Assembly: GCF_002067135.1 (NCBI RefSeq)
Contig: NZ_CP020105.1
Span: 4,836,001 to 4,900,000, forward strand
Source of the DNA: Spirosoma rigui
GTDB lineage: Bacteria > Bacteroidota > Bacteroidia > Cytophagales > Spirosomataceae
Direction: 5' to 3'
Length of the DNA stretch: 64,000 bases
The translations under genes and the position numbers were made by a program. Positions 1 to 8,414 of this stretch are shown piece after piece. Under the pieces are notes generated by a model. The model was given only the letters and a program-made list of their open reading frames with translations. It made no database searches and had not been told where the DNA came from. Position 1 is the first letter of the stretch. Every line of letters starts with the position of its first letter.

Positions 1-310
1 TACGGTATTCCAGCTGATTGATACCCGCCAGCTTGTTCGTCGGGTTGACAATATCGAGATTGATTCGCGCGTCGAGGGGCACATTCCGGGTTAATAAACC
101 AGCCGCCAGACGAGGAAAACGAGCGGGGTTGATATCCTCCAGTTTTTTAAACTGCCGCACATCCACCCCGGCCAGGTAGACACTATCGGCCGATGCAATG
201 GTATACCGGCAGTCGCCGAGGGTCTTGGCTTGTGAAATCTGTTTGTTAACGCCACATTGGCTGAAGAGCAGTGGTATGGCCAGTACTAGGGCAACAAGTC
301 CTTTTTTCAT
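1..310 (-). CDS. Putative lipoprotein, 3' end beyond window
   Basis: The leftward reading frame starts with ATG at 308-310 and runs open off the left edge, giving 103 residues. It begins MKKGLVALVLAIPLLFSQC, a short basic N-terminus, a hydrophobic core and a Cys at residue 19, so it is probably a lipoprotein. Gln just before the Cys is unusual for a lipobox. The rest includes a stretch reading NVPLDARINLDIVNPTNK, reminiscent of LEA/WHy-type beta domains, but too little is visible to assign a family. A TAnnTTTG box lies only 4 bases upstream of the ATG. Function unknown; the coding call is supported by the signal sequence, the promoter and the uninterrupted frame. Confidence 0.72.
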   Translation of the reverse strand, partial: MKKGLVALVLAIPLLFSQCGVNKQISQAKTLGDCRYTIASADSVYLAGVDVRQFKKLEDINPARFPRLAAGLLTRNVPLDARINLDIVNPTNKLAGINQLEYR

Positions 311-314
311 GGTG

Positions 315-322
315 CAAAGCTA
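315..322 (-). promoter_or_regulatory. -7 box TAGCTTTG, leaderless-type spacing
   Basis: Read leftward, this is a perfect match to the Bacteroidota -7 consensus TAnnTTTG. Only 4 bases separate it from the ATG at 310, so transcription would begin at or near the start codon. No clear TTG -33 element is seen at the usual spacing. Confidence 0.5.
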
Positions 323-483
323 AAATGTTTGTTCGATAAACGTCAGACAGGACGCAACGGCTTTGGTTTAAGACCAGTCCGATAATCCGGCTTAATTGCG
401 CACCATTGAGCACCCGCGTGTTGGCTTCTGCCAGCCCGCCCGGACCATCCGGGCCGTTGAAATGCCCTTCGGCGACCGTATCA

Positions 484-512
484 TTGGCTTCTCAACTATT
501 TTTCTATCTTTG
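484..512 (+). promoter_or_regulatory. Promoter of aat (TTG-N18-TATCTTTG)
   Basis: TTG at 484-486 and TATCTTTG at 505-512 fit the Bacteroidota primary sigma consensus (TTG, about 19 bases, TAnnTTTG). The box ends 26 bases before the aat ATG, giving a short leader. No Shine-Dalgarno sequence is visible. Confidence 0.6.
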
Positions 513-538
513 TCCTGAGTACACTCCTCCTGGTATTA

Positions 539-1168
539 ATGAGCAAGCTGACCGCCGACGACCTGATTTACGGGTACATTAACGGCATCTTCCCGATGGC
601 CGACGCCGATGGTACGCTATACTGGTACGCACCAGACCCCCGTGCTGTTATTCCCATCGACACCTATAAACCAGCGAAATCCCTCAAACCAATTTTGAAC
701 AGGAACGAGTTCGAAATTCGCGTTAACGCCGACTTTGAGCAGGTCATGCGGTATTGTTCCATTCCCCGCTCCGACGACGACAGTGTCTGGATTTCGGAGG
801 AAATCATCGAAGGCTACACGGAACTTCACCGACTGGGGCTGGCCCACAGCGTTGAAACGTATCAGGACAACCAGTTGGTGGGCGGTCTTTACGGCGTGGC
901 CCTGGGCGCGGCCTTTTTCGGCGAGTCCATGTTTCACCTCGTCAGCAACGCATCGAAAGTGGCTTTTCACCAGCTTATCATGATTCTGCGTCAGCAACAG
1001 TTCATGCTGCTGGATACGCAGTTCATCAACGACAATGTCCGCCGATACGGCGCAATCGAGATTCCCAAAGCCGATTACCTGAAGCAGCTCAAAGCGGCCG
1101 TCCGCAAAAAAGCCCGCTTCACGGAACCCGTTCTGGAACACCTGTTTTCCAACCCCGGAGAAAAATAA
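539..1168 (+). CDS. aat: Leucyl/phenylalanyl-tRNA--protein transferase
   Basis: This enzyme adds Leu or Phe from aminoacyl-tRNA to proteins with N-terminal Arg or Lys, marking them for ClpS/ClpAP degradation (N-degron pathway, cytoplasm). At 209 residues it has the usual length. Family motifs are present in order: YINGIFPMAD and YWYAPDPRAV near the N-terminus, ELHRLGLAHSVE and LVGGLYGVALGAAFFGESMF in the middle, then SNASKVAFHQL and LDTQFINDNVRRYGAIEIP. The start is supported by the promoter 26 bases upstream. It stands alone; proB follows after about 120 bases with its own promoter. Identification is secure from the motifs. Confidence 0.95.
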   Translation: MSKLTADDLIYGYINGIFPMADADGTLYWYAPDPRAVIPIDTYKPAKSLKPILNRNEFEIRVNADFEQVMRYCSIPRSDDDSVWISEEIIEGYTELHRLGLAHSVETYQDNQLVGGLYGVALGAAFFGESMFHLVSNASKVAFHQLIMILRQQQFMLLDTQFINDNVRRYGAIEIPKADYLKQLKAAVRKKARFTEPVLEHLFSNPGEK

Positions 1169-1279
1169 CCAGCCGGGCAGATCGGTAAACGCCTGATGGT
1201 TAACGGGTAGTAGCCGGTACGCTGCCCCCGTCCGGTCGATTGAAGCCGGTCGCGCTAGGTACCATATACGCACAGGCGT

Positions 1280-1287
1280 TACCTTTG
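1280..1287 (+). promoter_or_regulatory. -7 box TACCTTTG of proB, leaderless-type spacing
   Basis: This is an exact TAnnTTTG match ending 4 bases before the proB ATG at 1292. If used, the transcript would start at about the AUG itself, leaving no room for a ribosome binding site. Confidence 0.5.
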
Positions 1288-1291
1288 CCAA

Positions 1292-2326
1292 ATGGCAAAA
1301 CCTGTCCTTGTTCTTAAATTTGGTACGGCCTCCATTACCAAACCCACCGGCGAACCCAACGAACCCGTCATGGTCGACATTGCCCGGCAGGTGGCGGCTT
1401 TGCACGCCCGCTACCGGATCGTGCTGGTGTCGTCGGGTGCGGTAGGTGCCGGAAAATCGCTGATCCGTGATTACCGGGGCGACATTACCCAGCGTAAAGC
1501 TGCTGCGGCCGTGGGCAACCTGATGCTGCTCAACCAGTACTCCCGCTTTTTTTCCATTTACGGCATTGCCATTGCGCAGAGTCTGTGCGAACGGCACCAC
1601 TTTGCCAACCGCGATCAGTTTCTGCAGCTTAAGCAAACCTACGAGGAATTGTGGGCCAATAACATTATTCCGATCGCGAACGAAAACGACGTCGTGAGCA
1701 ACCGTGAACTGAAGTTCTCCGACAATGATGAACTGGCTACCCTCATAGCCGTCGGCTTTGGAGCCGAAGCGCTCATGCTTTGCACTTCGGTAGGGGGACT
1801 ACTCGATACCAACGGCCAGACCATCCGGCAGGTAACCGCCTTCGATGAACGCGTGTTCGGCGTTGTCCGTACCGACAAATCCTCGCTGGGACTGGGTGGT
1901 ATGGCGTCGAAACTGACGTTCGCCAAACTGGCTACGCGTATGGGCATTCGGGTGGTTATTTTCGGACTCAATGAGCATGACAACCTCGGTCGGGCGCTGC
2001 GGGGCGAGACCGGTACCGAATTCGTTCCGGCCGATACGTCCCTGTCAGCCCGCAACCGCTGGCTGGCCAGTGGCAGCCTGGTCGTTGGCCGGGTACGGGT
2101 CGATGCGGGTGCGGTGCGGGCTCTAGGCCAGCGCCGGAGTTTACTGGCGGTGGGCGTTACAGAGTTGCTGGGCGACTTTGCAGCCGGCGAGATGGTCGAG
2201 ATCTGGGACGAAGCCAACTCCCCCGTTGCGGTGGCCCGAACCCGGATTTCGTCGGAAACGTTATTGCAGCAGCTTACGCAGCAAAACGTTGAAGTAGCCA
2301 ACGCCAATGACATCGTACTTTTGTAG
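1292..2326 (+). CDS. proB: Glutamate 5-kinase
   Basis: Glutamate 5-kinase catalyses the first step of proline synthesis, ATP-dependent phosphorylation of L-glutamate, in the cytoplasm. The 344-residue protein has an amino acid kinase domain (residues about 1-245) with VLKFGTASIT near the N-terminus, the VLVSSGAVGAGK loop, IPIANENDVVS and FSDNDELATLIA, and a GLGGMASKLTFAKLATRMGI substrate-site segment. A C-terminal PUA domain (about 255-335) contains the ARNRWLASGSLVVGRV start typical of ProB. The usual KxGS motif reads KFGTAS. proA follows 277 bases downstream in the same direction, so the two steps are encoded together. Confidence 0.95.
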   Translation: MAKPVLVLKFGTASITKPTGEPNEPVMVDIARQVAALHARYRIVLVSSGAVGAGKSLIRDYRGDITQRKAAAAVGNLMLLNQYSRFFSIYGIAIAQSLCERHHFANRDQFLQLKQTYEELWANNIIPIANENDVVSNRELKFSDNDELATLIAVGFGAEALMLCTSVGGLLDTNGQTIRQVTAFDERVFGVVRTDKSSLGLGGMASKLTFAKLATRMGIRVVIFGLNEHDNLGRALRGETGTEFVPADTSLSARNRWLASGSLVVGRVRVDAGAVRALGQRRSLLAVGVTELLGDFAAGEMVEIWDEANSPVAVARTRISSETLLQQLTQQNVEVANANDIVLL

Positions 2327-2603
2327 GCTCTGGTTTTTAACGAACTTTACGCCCCTGATCGGCTTGGTCGTCGTACAGGTGAGCAAACCATCAGCAGTCT
2401 ATCCCAACCCGGAATGGCTTTATCAAACTGGTTGAATCCGTACCAGCTCGTTACAGCATACGACGTACTGGATCATTCTAATCCTGGCGATGCTACGCTG
2501 TTAAAACTGTGCACTGCTCTGTCCGATGGGTCTGTTCTCTTTACGAAAGAACACGTCGATTCAACAAGTCGAACATACGCTTTCCACTAACCACTCCGTA
2601 GCG

Positions 2604-3854
2604 ATGAATACCATTACACCCCTGCTGCAGGCTACCAAACAGGCGTCGGCCGTTGTCCGGCGGCTTAGTCCCGCCCTCAAAACCGACCTGCTGAACCGGC
2701 TCGCGGCCGTATTGACAGCCCATACCGCCGATATCGTCGCGGAGAATCAGAAAGACCTCGACCGGATGGACCCGGCCGATCCTAAGTACGACCGGCTCAA
2801 ACTTACCGAAGCCCGCGTGACCGGGTTAGCCCAGAGCCTGCGCGAGGTGGCTGTCCTGCCCGACCCCGGTGGCGAAGTACTCATCGACCGAACGATTGAA
2901 CAGGGTCTGCAACTGAAAAAAGTAGCGGTCCCCCTCGGCGTGGTAGGTGTCATTTACGAAGCCCGGCCCAACGTGACCGTCGATGTGGCATCGCTATGCC
3001 TGCGGTCCGGAAATGCCTGCGTGCTGAAAGGCGGCAAAGAAGCCGACTATTCGAACCGCTACCTGGTAGGGCTGATACAGGGCGTACTCGCCGAGTTCGA
3101 CGTTCCGAAAGCGGCCGTAACCCTGCTCCCCCCCGACCGGGCGGTGGTCAATGAACTGCTCACGGCGGTGCGCTACGTTGATATTATCATCCCGCGCGGT
3201 TCTGACTCGCTGATCCAGTTCGTCCGCAAAAACTCCCTCGTACCTACCATCGAAACCGGGGCGGGCGTTTGCCATACGTACGTCGAAGCCTCGGCCGATC
3301 TGGCCAAAGCGGTTGACATTGTCGTGAACGCCCGGGTGTCGCGGCCGTCGGTGTGCAATTCGCTCGACTGCCTGCTCGTGGATCAGGCTATAGCCGACCG
3401 CTTTCTTCCGATGCTGACAGCCGACTTCCGGAAGTGGAACGTCGAGGTGTTTGCCGACGAGACAGCGTACACCATTTTCGACCAGGCTGGTTACGCGCGT
3501 CTGCAGCCAGCCAGGCCAGACGATTTTGGCCGCGAATTTCTGGATTACAAGATCGCCGTCAAGGTGGTAGCCGGACCGGACGAAGCCCTCTCCCACATCC
3601 AGACCTACTCATCACGCCATTCCGAAGCGATCCTGTCGCAGAACCAGCCCACCATCGACCGGTTCCTGGGCGAGGTCGATGCGGCCGCTGTGTATGCCAA
3701 TGCATCGACGCGCTTCACCGACGGAGGGGTATTTGGCCTGGGTGCCGAGATTGGCATTTCGACCCAGAAACTACACGCCCGCGGTCCGTTTGCGCTGGAG
3801 AAACTGGTGACCGAAAAATGGATCGTTATCGGCGACGGGCAGGTGCGCTGGTAG
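2604..3854 (+). CDS. proA: Gamma-glutamyl phosphate reductase
   Basis: This NADPH-dependent enzyme reduces gamma-glutamyl phosphate to glutamate semialdehyde, the second step of proline synthesis. From this ATG the protein has 416 residues, the normal ProA length. It carries the aldehyde dehydrogenase fold with VPLGVVGVIYEARPNVT, CVLKGGKEADYSN, the IIPRGSDSLI segment and the catalytic Cys251 in RPSVCNSLDCLLV, ending with FGLGAEIGISTQKLHARGP. The frame is open back to an ATG at 2526, which would add 26 residues that are not conserved in the family as far as I recall; I prefer MNTITPLLQ as the start. No clear separate promoter is visible, so transcription with proB is likely. Confidence 0.92.
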   Translation: MNTITPLLQATKQASAVVRRLSPALKTDLLNRLAAVLTAHTADIVAENQKDLDRMDPADPKYDRLKLTEARVTGLAQSLREVAVLPDPGGEVLIDRTIEQGLQLKKVAVPLGVVGVIYEARPNVTVDVASLCLRSGNACVLKGGKEADYSNRYLVGLIQGVLAEFDVPKAAVTLLPPDRAVVNELLTAVRYVDIIIPRGSDSLIQFVRKNSLVPTIETGAGVCHTYVEASADLAKAVDIVVNARVSRPSVCNSLDCLLVDQAIADRFLPMLTADFRKWNVEVFADETAYTIFDQAGYARLQPARPDDFGREFLDYKIAVKVVAGPDEALSHIQTYSSRHSEAILSQNQPTIDRFLGEVDAAAVYANASTRFTDGGVFGLGAEIGISTQKLHARGPFALEKLVTEKWIVIGDGQVRW

Positions 3855-3982
3855 GCCGACAAATGCTCCGTTCTGCCGGTGGGAATTGATTTTAGCGCAG
3901 TCTTCCAAAACAATTTATACTGCACAAACCCGGCACGGCGTTTGTTAGACAGTAGACAATAACTTAACTTCTTTATCCCATT

Positions 3983-4480
3983 ATGGCTACTTCTTACGCC
4001 ATTCGTTCGTTTCGCAATGCGCTGCTGGCCATTGTGCTTGTTGGTTCCCTGACAACCGCCTGCAAGAAATCAGGCATTGGCGGAGGAGACGTTGACCCGC
4101 GCGATCAGTATGTTGGTACGTATGACGGAGGCTACCAGGCTTCTAACCTGATTAATAATACCCTGGAGTCGAGCCGGGAGTCGGGTAAAGTGACGGTTGC
4201 CATTACCAAAAGCGAAGTGCCGAACCAGTTTTATATCGAGCTGACGTTCAATGGTGCGGCCAGCCAGAAGTTAACCGCAGAAATGACGAACAATACGTTT
4301 ACCGTTATCGACAAGCAGAGCGAGACGCTGGTGTTCGACGGTAAAAGCTACCCCAATTCCAAATACACGGCAACGGGGCAGTTCGTGGAAAAAGATTTCC
4401 TGATGAATACCGTTACCGAAACCCTGCAAAGTGGCGTCACCCTGAGCCGGCGGGGCAGTATCACCGGAACCAAGAAATAA
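3983..4480 (+). CDS. Small hypothetical lipoprotein
   Basis: The 165-residue protein has a Sec signal and lipobox (VGSLTTAC, Cys27) followed by a Lys/Ser/Gly-rich linker. It is therefore an exported lipid-anchored protein, probably outer-membrane associated. The mature part (about residues 38-165) is Thr/Ser/Asn-rich and predicted from composition to be beta-rich. No catalytic motif or known domain is recognised. It sits between proA and a serine hydrolase in the same direction, 36 bases before the latter. Similar small lipoproteins are common in Cytophagales genomes; I cannot assign a function. Confidence 0.75.
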   Translation: MATSYAIRSFRNALLAIVLVGSLTTACKKSGIGGGDVDPRDQYVGTYDGGYQASNLINNTLESSRESGKVTVAITKSEVPNQFYIELTFNGAASQKLTAEMTNNTFTVIDKQSETLVFDGKSYPNSKYTATGQFVEKDFLMNTVTETLQSGVTLSRRGSITGTKK

Positions 4481-4516
4481 GTACCTTAGCGCCGGTTCTT
4501 AACCTCCGGTCTATCC

Positions 4517-5848
4517 ATGAAAATGTATGTACTAACCGGCCTCATGGCCGGTTTTTTTGTTTCGGCCACCGCCCAGTCGCCGGCCATGCGCACTACCGCT
4601 GTCCGTCCTGCCGTAGCTGCCTATCCCGTTCTGCAGGATGCCCCACCCGAAACCGTTGGTATGAGCCTCGACCGGCTGCAACGGATGGATGCCGTGATCA
4701 ACGACTACATTGCCAAAGGCCGGCAGGCCGGCGTGGCGGTCCTGGTGGCTCGCAATGGCAAGATCGTGTACCACAAAGCCTACGGCCAGGACGATATTAC
4801 CACGAAAACACCGCTGAAACGCGACGCCATTTTCCGCATTGCCTCGCAGACGAAGGCCGTTACCAGCATCGGGCTGATGATGCTCTTCGAAGAAGGCAAA
4901 TTCCTGCTCGATGACCCTATTTACAAGTATATACCGGCGTTCAAGAGCCCCAAAGTGCTGGATAAATTCAACGAGAAAGACTCGTCCTATACCACCGTAC
5001 CGGCCAAGCGGGAGATAACCATCCGCCAGTTACTCACGCACACCTCGGGCATCAGCTACCCCACAATCGGCACCAAAGAAGCGGTCGCTATTTACGCCAA
5101 AAACCGGATACCGAGCGGTATTGGTACGCCAACCGGCACACTCGCCGAAACGATTCCCCGGCTGGCCGCTCTGCCCCTGATGCATAATCCCGGCGACCGC
5201 TGGACTTACGGCCTGAGTACCGACGTGCTCGGGTACCTCATCGAGATCCTGTCAGGGCAGCCCCTCGATCAGTACCTCAAAACGCGCCTGTTCGACCCCC
5301 TGGGTATGACCGATACCTACTTCTATCTACCCGGCGCGAAGCAGGCCCGGCTAACCCGCGTGTATACCGAGGATTCGGCAAAAATGGTTCGGCGGTTACC
5401 GGCGCAGGGCGGCATATCGGAAGACTACCCGAAAGAGGCAGGCACTTATTTTTCGGGAGGGGCGGGCCTGTCCAGCACCCTGCTCGACTACGCGACTTTT
5501 CTGCAGATGGTCCTCAACGGAGGGGAGTACAAGGGTAAGCGTTTCCTGAGCCCAACCACCGTCCGGCTGATTACGGCCAACCAGATTGGCGATCTCAGTC
5601 TGGGTGCCAACAAATTTGGACTCGGGTTTTCCATTACAACCGAGCGGGGATCGGCCCAGATACCGCCCTCAGTGGGTACGTTTGAATGGGGAGGCTTCTT
5701 CGGTACTACCTACTGGGCCGACCCGAAAGAGAAGGTCGTAGCCCTGATTTACACCCAGAAAGTACCCAACAGCTTCGGTGATCTCAGCGACAAATTCAAG
5801 GTGCTCGTGTACCAGGCTATCCTGGAGATGAACCCGGCAGACCGGTAG
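4517..5848 (+). CDS. Serine hydrolase, class C beta-lactamase/esterase family
   Basis: This is an exported 443-residue enzyme of the beta-lactamase class C fold, which includes D-aminopeptidases, esterases such as EstB and true lactamases. The signal peptide runs to about residue 20 (FFVSATAQ). The catalytic SxxK motif is Ser110-Gln-Thr-Lys113 in FRIASQTKAVTS. The second motif YxN is replaced by Tyr-Gly-Leu in WTYGLSTDVLGYL, the arrangement found in EstB-like esterases. The third motif (KTG/HxG) reads WGGFFGTTYW. These features favour an esterase or peptidase over a beta-lactamase. The substrate is unknown. A terminator-like hairpin overlaps codons 6-14. Confidence 0.88.
   Translation: MKMYVLTGLMAGFFVSATAQSPAMRTTAVRPAVAAYPVLQDAPPETVGMSLDRLQRMDAVINDYIAKGRQAGVAVLVARNGKIVYHKAYGQDDITTKTPLKRDAIFRIASQTKAVTSIGLMMLFEEGKFLLDDPIYKYIPAFKSPKVLDKFNEKDSSYTTVPAKREITIRQLLTHTSGISYPTIGTKEAVAIYAKNRIPSGIGTPTGTLAETIPRLAALPLMHNPGDRWTYGLSTDVLGYLIEILSGQPLDQYLKTRLFDPLGMTDTYFYLPGAKQARLTRVYTEDSAKMVRRLPAQGGISEDYPKEAGTYFSGGAGLSSTLLDYATFLQMVLNGGEYKGKRFLSPTTVRLITANQIGDLSLGANKFGLGFSITTERGSAQIPPSVGTFEWGGFFGTTYWADPKEKVVALIYTQKVPNSFGDLSDKFKVLVYQAILEMNPADR
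4534..4558 (+). terminator. Terminator-like hairpin inside the signal peptide coding region
   Basis: The arms AACCGGCC and GGCCGGTT pair perfectly (8 bp) around a TCAT loop and are followed by a run of T at 4552-4558. This has the shape of an intrinsic terminator but lies within the start of the serine hydrolase gene. It may act as a premature terminator or attenuator, or may be a by-product of codons for a Leu/Thr/Gly/Phe-rich signal peptide. Confidence 0.4.
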
Positions 5849-5959
5849 AATTACCCGGCAGTGACCTTTCTCCGGCGTTGACCGGGTAGCTGATTAAAGG
5901 CAGTCCAGCCCGGCACCATCGCATTCCTGATTCCATAGACCTTACCCATTCCCGATCCC

Positions 5960-6436
5960 ATGAAATCAATTCTTACGCTTGGCCTGCTCCTATCGGTACA
6001 ACTCATCCGGGCCCAGGCACCGGTAGCGCCCTCCGCTGGTGCTACGGCGGTCAGAACAACAATGTCGGCCGACGAAAAAGCCGTGGCCGACACGGAGCGG
6101 CAGCGGTTCAGCGCCCAGGTCAGTAAGGACTATGCCGTTCTGGAGCAAGTGCTGGCCAACGACCTGATCTATACGCACTCGAACGGAAACAGCGACAACA
6201 AGCAGTCGTACATTCAGTCGATCCGCGATGGTAAGTCGAAATATGACGCCATTGATGTGGAGGAACTGAACGTACGCGTGTACGGAAAGACCGCTGTCAT
6301 CAACGGCGTTTGCATGGTCAAGGCGATGAATAACGGCGAAACAATAAACACCCACCTACGCTATACCGACGTGTACGTTCGTAATGGCAAACAGTGGCAG
6401 ATGGTAGCCTGGCAATCCCTCCGTATGGCTAAGTAA
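5960..6436 (+). CDS. Exported DUF4440/NTF2-like protein
   Basis: The 158-residue protein starts with a cleavable signal (MKSILTLGLLLSVQLIRAQA). Residues about 40-155 look like the cone-shaped NTF2/SnoaL fold of the DUF4440 family, with an early helix (AVADTERQRFSAQVSKDYAVLEQVLANDLIYTH region), a central block around VRVYGKTAVINGV and the closing YTDVYVRNGKQWQMVAWQS motif typical of DUF4440. Members bind small hydrophobic ligands or act as isomerases, but most are uncharacterised, so the role is not known. A strong hairpin terminator follows immediately. Confidence 0.8.
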   Translation: MKSILTLGLLLSVQLIRAQAPVAPSAGATAVRTTMSADEKAVADTERQRFSAQVSKDYAVLEQVLANDLIYTHSNGNSDNKQSYIQSIRDGKSKYDAIDVEELNVRVYGKTAVINGVCMVKAMNNGETINTHLRYTDVYVRNGKQWQMVAWQSLRMAK

Positions 6437-6440
6437 AGAA

Positions 6441-6515
6441 CAGAAAAGCGAGGGAGGAAAGGACGAAGGAGTTGCTGCAAGTAGCTCCTTCGTCCTTTCC
6501 TCCCTCGCTTTTCTG
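6441..6515. terminator. 31-bp perfect hairpin between convergent genes
   Basis: The arms at 6441-6471 and 6485-6515 are exact reverse complements (31 bp) around a 13-base loop. The structure lies between the DUF4440-type gene and the leftward thioesterase gene and would serve both. The purine-rich/pyrimidine-rich arms are much longer than a standard intrinsic terminator. Confidence 0.8.
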
Positions 6516-6522
6516 CATCTTC

Positions 6523-7041
6523 CTATTCTACCCTCAAATACTCGCGCAGTTCCTTGGCATCCTGCGCATTCATACGACCGGCGAGCACCAGCCGCAACTG
6601 ACGGCGCCGGAGGGCACTGGCGTAGCGATCTTTCTCTTCGTCCGTTTCGGGAATTACCGCCGGCACTTCAATAGGCCGACCGCTCTGGTCGACGGCCACA
6701 AAGGTGTAAAAAGCACTATTGGTACTCACCCGGATACCCGCTGGAATATCCTCGGCCCATACCTCAATAAAAACCTCCATCGACGAACTGAATGCCCGGG
6801 TCACCTGCGCCTTCATGGTGACGATGTTACCCAATCGGATGGGTTCGGCGAACGATACGTTATCGACCGAAGCCGTTACCACGATACGATTCGAATGTTT
6901 CTGGGCCGCAATGGCAGCCGCAATGTCCATAAAATGAAGCAGTCGCCCACCCATCAGGTTGTTGAGAGTATTGGTATCGTTGGGCAGCACCATTTCGGTC
7001 ATCACCGTCATGGATTCGCGGGCGTGTTTTGGCTGGGGCAT
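6523..7041 (-). CDS. Acyl-CoA thioesterase, hotdog fold
   Basis: This 172-residue protein belongs to the YciA/BFIT-like hotdog thioesterases, which hydrolyse acyl-CoA to free fatty acid and CoA in the cytoplasm. Characteristic features are the early MTEMVLPNDTNTLNNLMGG motif (Asn/Asp of the active site), the helix LLHFMDIAAAIAAQKHS, the strand VVTASVDNVSFAEPIRLGNIV and a second block VFIEVWAEDIPAG with NSAFYTFVAVD. The frame continues upstream to 7131, but those residues do not look like the family; I chose MPQPKHARESMTVMTE as the start. It converges on the upstream rightward genes across a long hairpin. Confidence 0.85.
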   Translation of the reverse strand: MPQPKHARESMTVMTEMVLPNDTNTLNNLMGGRLLHFMDIAAAIAAQKHSNRIVVTASVDNVSFAEPIRLGNIVTMKAQVTRAFSSSMEVFIEVWAEDIPAGIRVSTNSAFYTFVAVDQSGRPIEVPAVIPETDEEKDRYASALRRRQLRLVLAGRMNAQDAKELREYLRVE

Positions 7042-7184
7042 TCGACAATGTGGTTTCAGTTTGTGATTACGTGACGTACCGTCTGCTACAAACCAACCAC
7101 CGAAAACCCAAACGGGCAAATTCGTGGTCAAGATTAAGCTGTTTTATCGGAGGCAGGGCACCAGATGATGCCATTCCTGTGTTG

Positions 7185-7192
7185 TATATTTG
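7185..7192 (+). promoter_or_regulatory. -7 box TATATTTG of the hydroxylase gene
   Basis: An exact TAnnTTTG match lies 29 bases upstream of the ATG at 7222. It supports that start over the ATG at 7165, which would lie upstream of the promoter. No good TTG -33 element is seen. Confidence 0.5.
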
Positions 7193-7221
7193 TACAATTA
7201 CGCCGAAAAATTGAGCGAAAC

Positions 7222-8076
7222 ATGGAACGTATCGTCACCTATTTTGAGCATATTCCCTCGTCGCACCGGAGTCTGATCCTGGTAGGCGGCATCACGCTGT
7301 TCTGGCTGATCGAAAGTGCGGCTCCCCTGTTCCGGTTCAATTACAGGAAAATACACCATGCCGGCATTAATTTTTTCTTTACCCTGACGACCATCGTTGT
7401 CAATTTCGGGCTGGCCGTATTGCTGTTGCGAACCAGTGACTGGACCGTCCGGCAGGGTGTTGGCCTGTTGCAGTGGGTTAACTGGCCGCTCTGGGCCGAA
7501 GCCATCGTGGGGCTGCTGGCACTGGACCTGATCGGGGCGTGGCTGGCGCATTTCACGGAGCATAAAGTTACGTGGATGTGGCGCTTTCACCTGATTCACC
7601 ATACCGATACGTATGTCGACACAACCACGGCCAACCGGCACCACCCCGGCGAGAGCGTGATCCGGTTTATATTCACGCTGTTGGCCGTTCTGGTAACGGG
7701 GGCGCCCATGTGGCTCGTATTCATGTATCAGGCCTTTTCGGTGGCGCTTTCTCAGTTTAACCACGCCAACATCGAACTGCCCCGCTGGGCCGACCGACTG
7801 CTGGGGCTGCTGATCGTGACGCCTAACATGCACCACGTACATCACCACTACGTACTGCCCATCACCAACACCAACTACGGCAATATTTTCCCGTACTGGG
7901 ACCGGCTGTTTGGTACGTACCACGAAATGCCGGGGCGGGACATCCGGTACGGAATTGATACCCACCTGAATCCGGCCGAGCATTCCCGAATTAAGAGCCT
8001 GCTCCATATTCCTTTCCAGCCCTACCGCCAGCCCGTGGGCGAAACCAACCACTCGTCCGAACCGGAGCGGGTATAA
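7222..8076 (+). CDS. Sterol desaturase/fatty acid hydroxylase family membrane protein
   Basis: This is a di-iron integral membrane oxygenase of the fatty acid hydroxylase superfamily (284 residues). Hydrophobic segments lie near residues 14-32, 45-70 and 80-105. The diagnostic His boxes follow: HFTEH, then FHLIHHTD and NRHHPGE, then the third cluster NMHHVHHHY, together forming the di-iron site on the cytoplasmic face. Family members hydroxylate or desaturate sterols, carotenoids or fatty acids; the substrate here cannot be read from the sequence. The start is chosen because the promoter box lies between it and the more upstream ATG. Confidence 0.88.
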   Translation: MERIVTYFEHIPSSHRSLILVGGITLFWLIESAAPLFRFNYRKIHHAGINFFFTLTTIVVNFGLAVLLLRTSDWTVRQGVGLLQWVNWPLWAEAIVGLLALDLIGAWLAHFTEHKVTWMWRFHLIHHTDTYVDTTTANRHHPGESVIRFIFTLLAVLVTGAPMWLVFMYQAFSVALSQFNHANIELPRWADRLLGLLIVTPNMHHVHHHYVLPITNTNYGNIFPYWDRLFGTYHEMPGRDIRYGIDTHLNPAEHSRIKSLLHIPFQPYRQPVGETNHSSEPERV

Positions 8077-8414
8077 AGCAGGCCGTTGGTTTATTTTTCG
8101 TAAACAAAACGCCCACCATCAACGATGTATGGACTAACGGCTTTGCCAATGGGCGAGCCTGATGGTTTATCCATCTTTTTGTGTTTATGCTGATTTAATA
8201 CAGTCAGGATGCACGAACCGGCCAGATTGGCCCGCATGGTTTGATGGAAGTAATTATTGCGGGTAAGTAGCTTACAGGGAAAAAGTAGGTTTTAATCTTT
8301 TTGTGGAAGATATTTCACCTTTCATTAAACAAAACAATCGTCCGCCTGTTATGTGTGAGGAGTTTACGTATTTCTGCGGAACGCTGTTTTTATTAAAAAC
8401 CAACTCAAACTATT
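8077..8414. other. Intergenic region before the fasciclin gene
   Basis: I see no supported gene in these 338 bases. A short rightward frame from 8303 overlaps the fasciclin gene out of frame and is not protein-like. The last 150 bases are AT-rich and probably carry the fasciclin promoter (TATTTCTG-type near-matches to TAnnTTTG), but no exact -7 box is present. A weak 6-bp inverted repeat (CGCCCA at 8110, TGGGCG at 8150) is not convincing as a terminator. Confidence 0.5.

Noticed and set aside
311-483. Possible gene remnant upstream of aat
   Set aside because: Several short frames are open on both strands, but none has a start, length or motif that separates it from chance in GC-rich sequence.
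617-1636. Long leftward open frame over aat and proB
   Set aside because: It is a shadow of two well-identified genes on the other strand and shows no domain or signal features.
5852-5888. TACCCGG/CCGGGTA inverted repeat after the serine hydrolase
   Set aside because: 7-bp stem with a 23-base loop and no T tract; too weak to call a terminator.
8110-8155. Weak inverted repeat CGCCCA/TGGGCG
   Set aside because: Only 6 bp with a 34-base spacer and no T tract.
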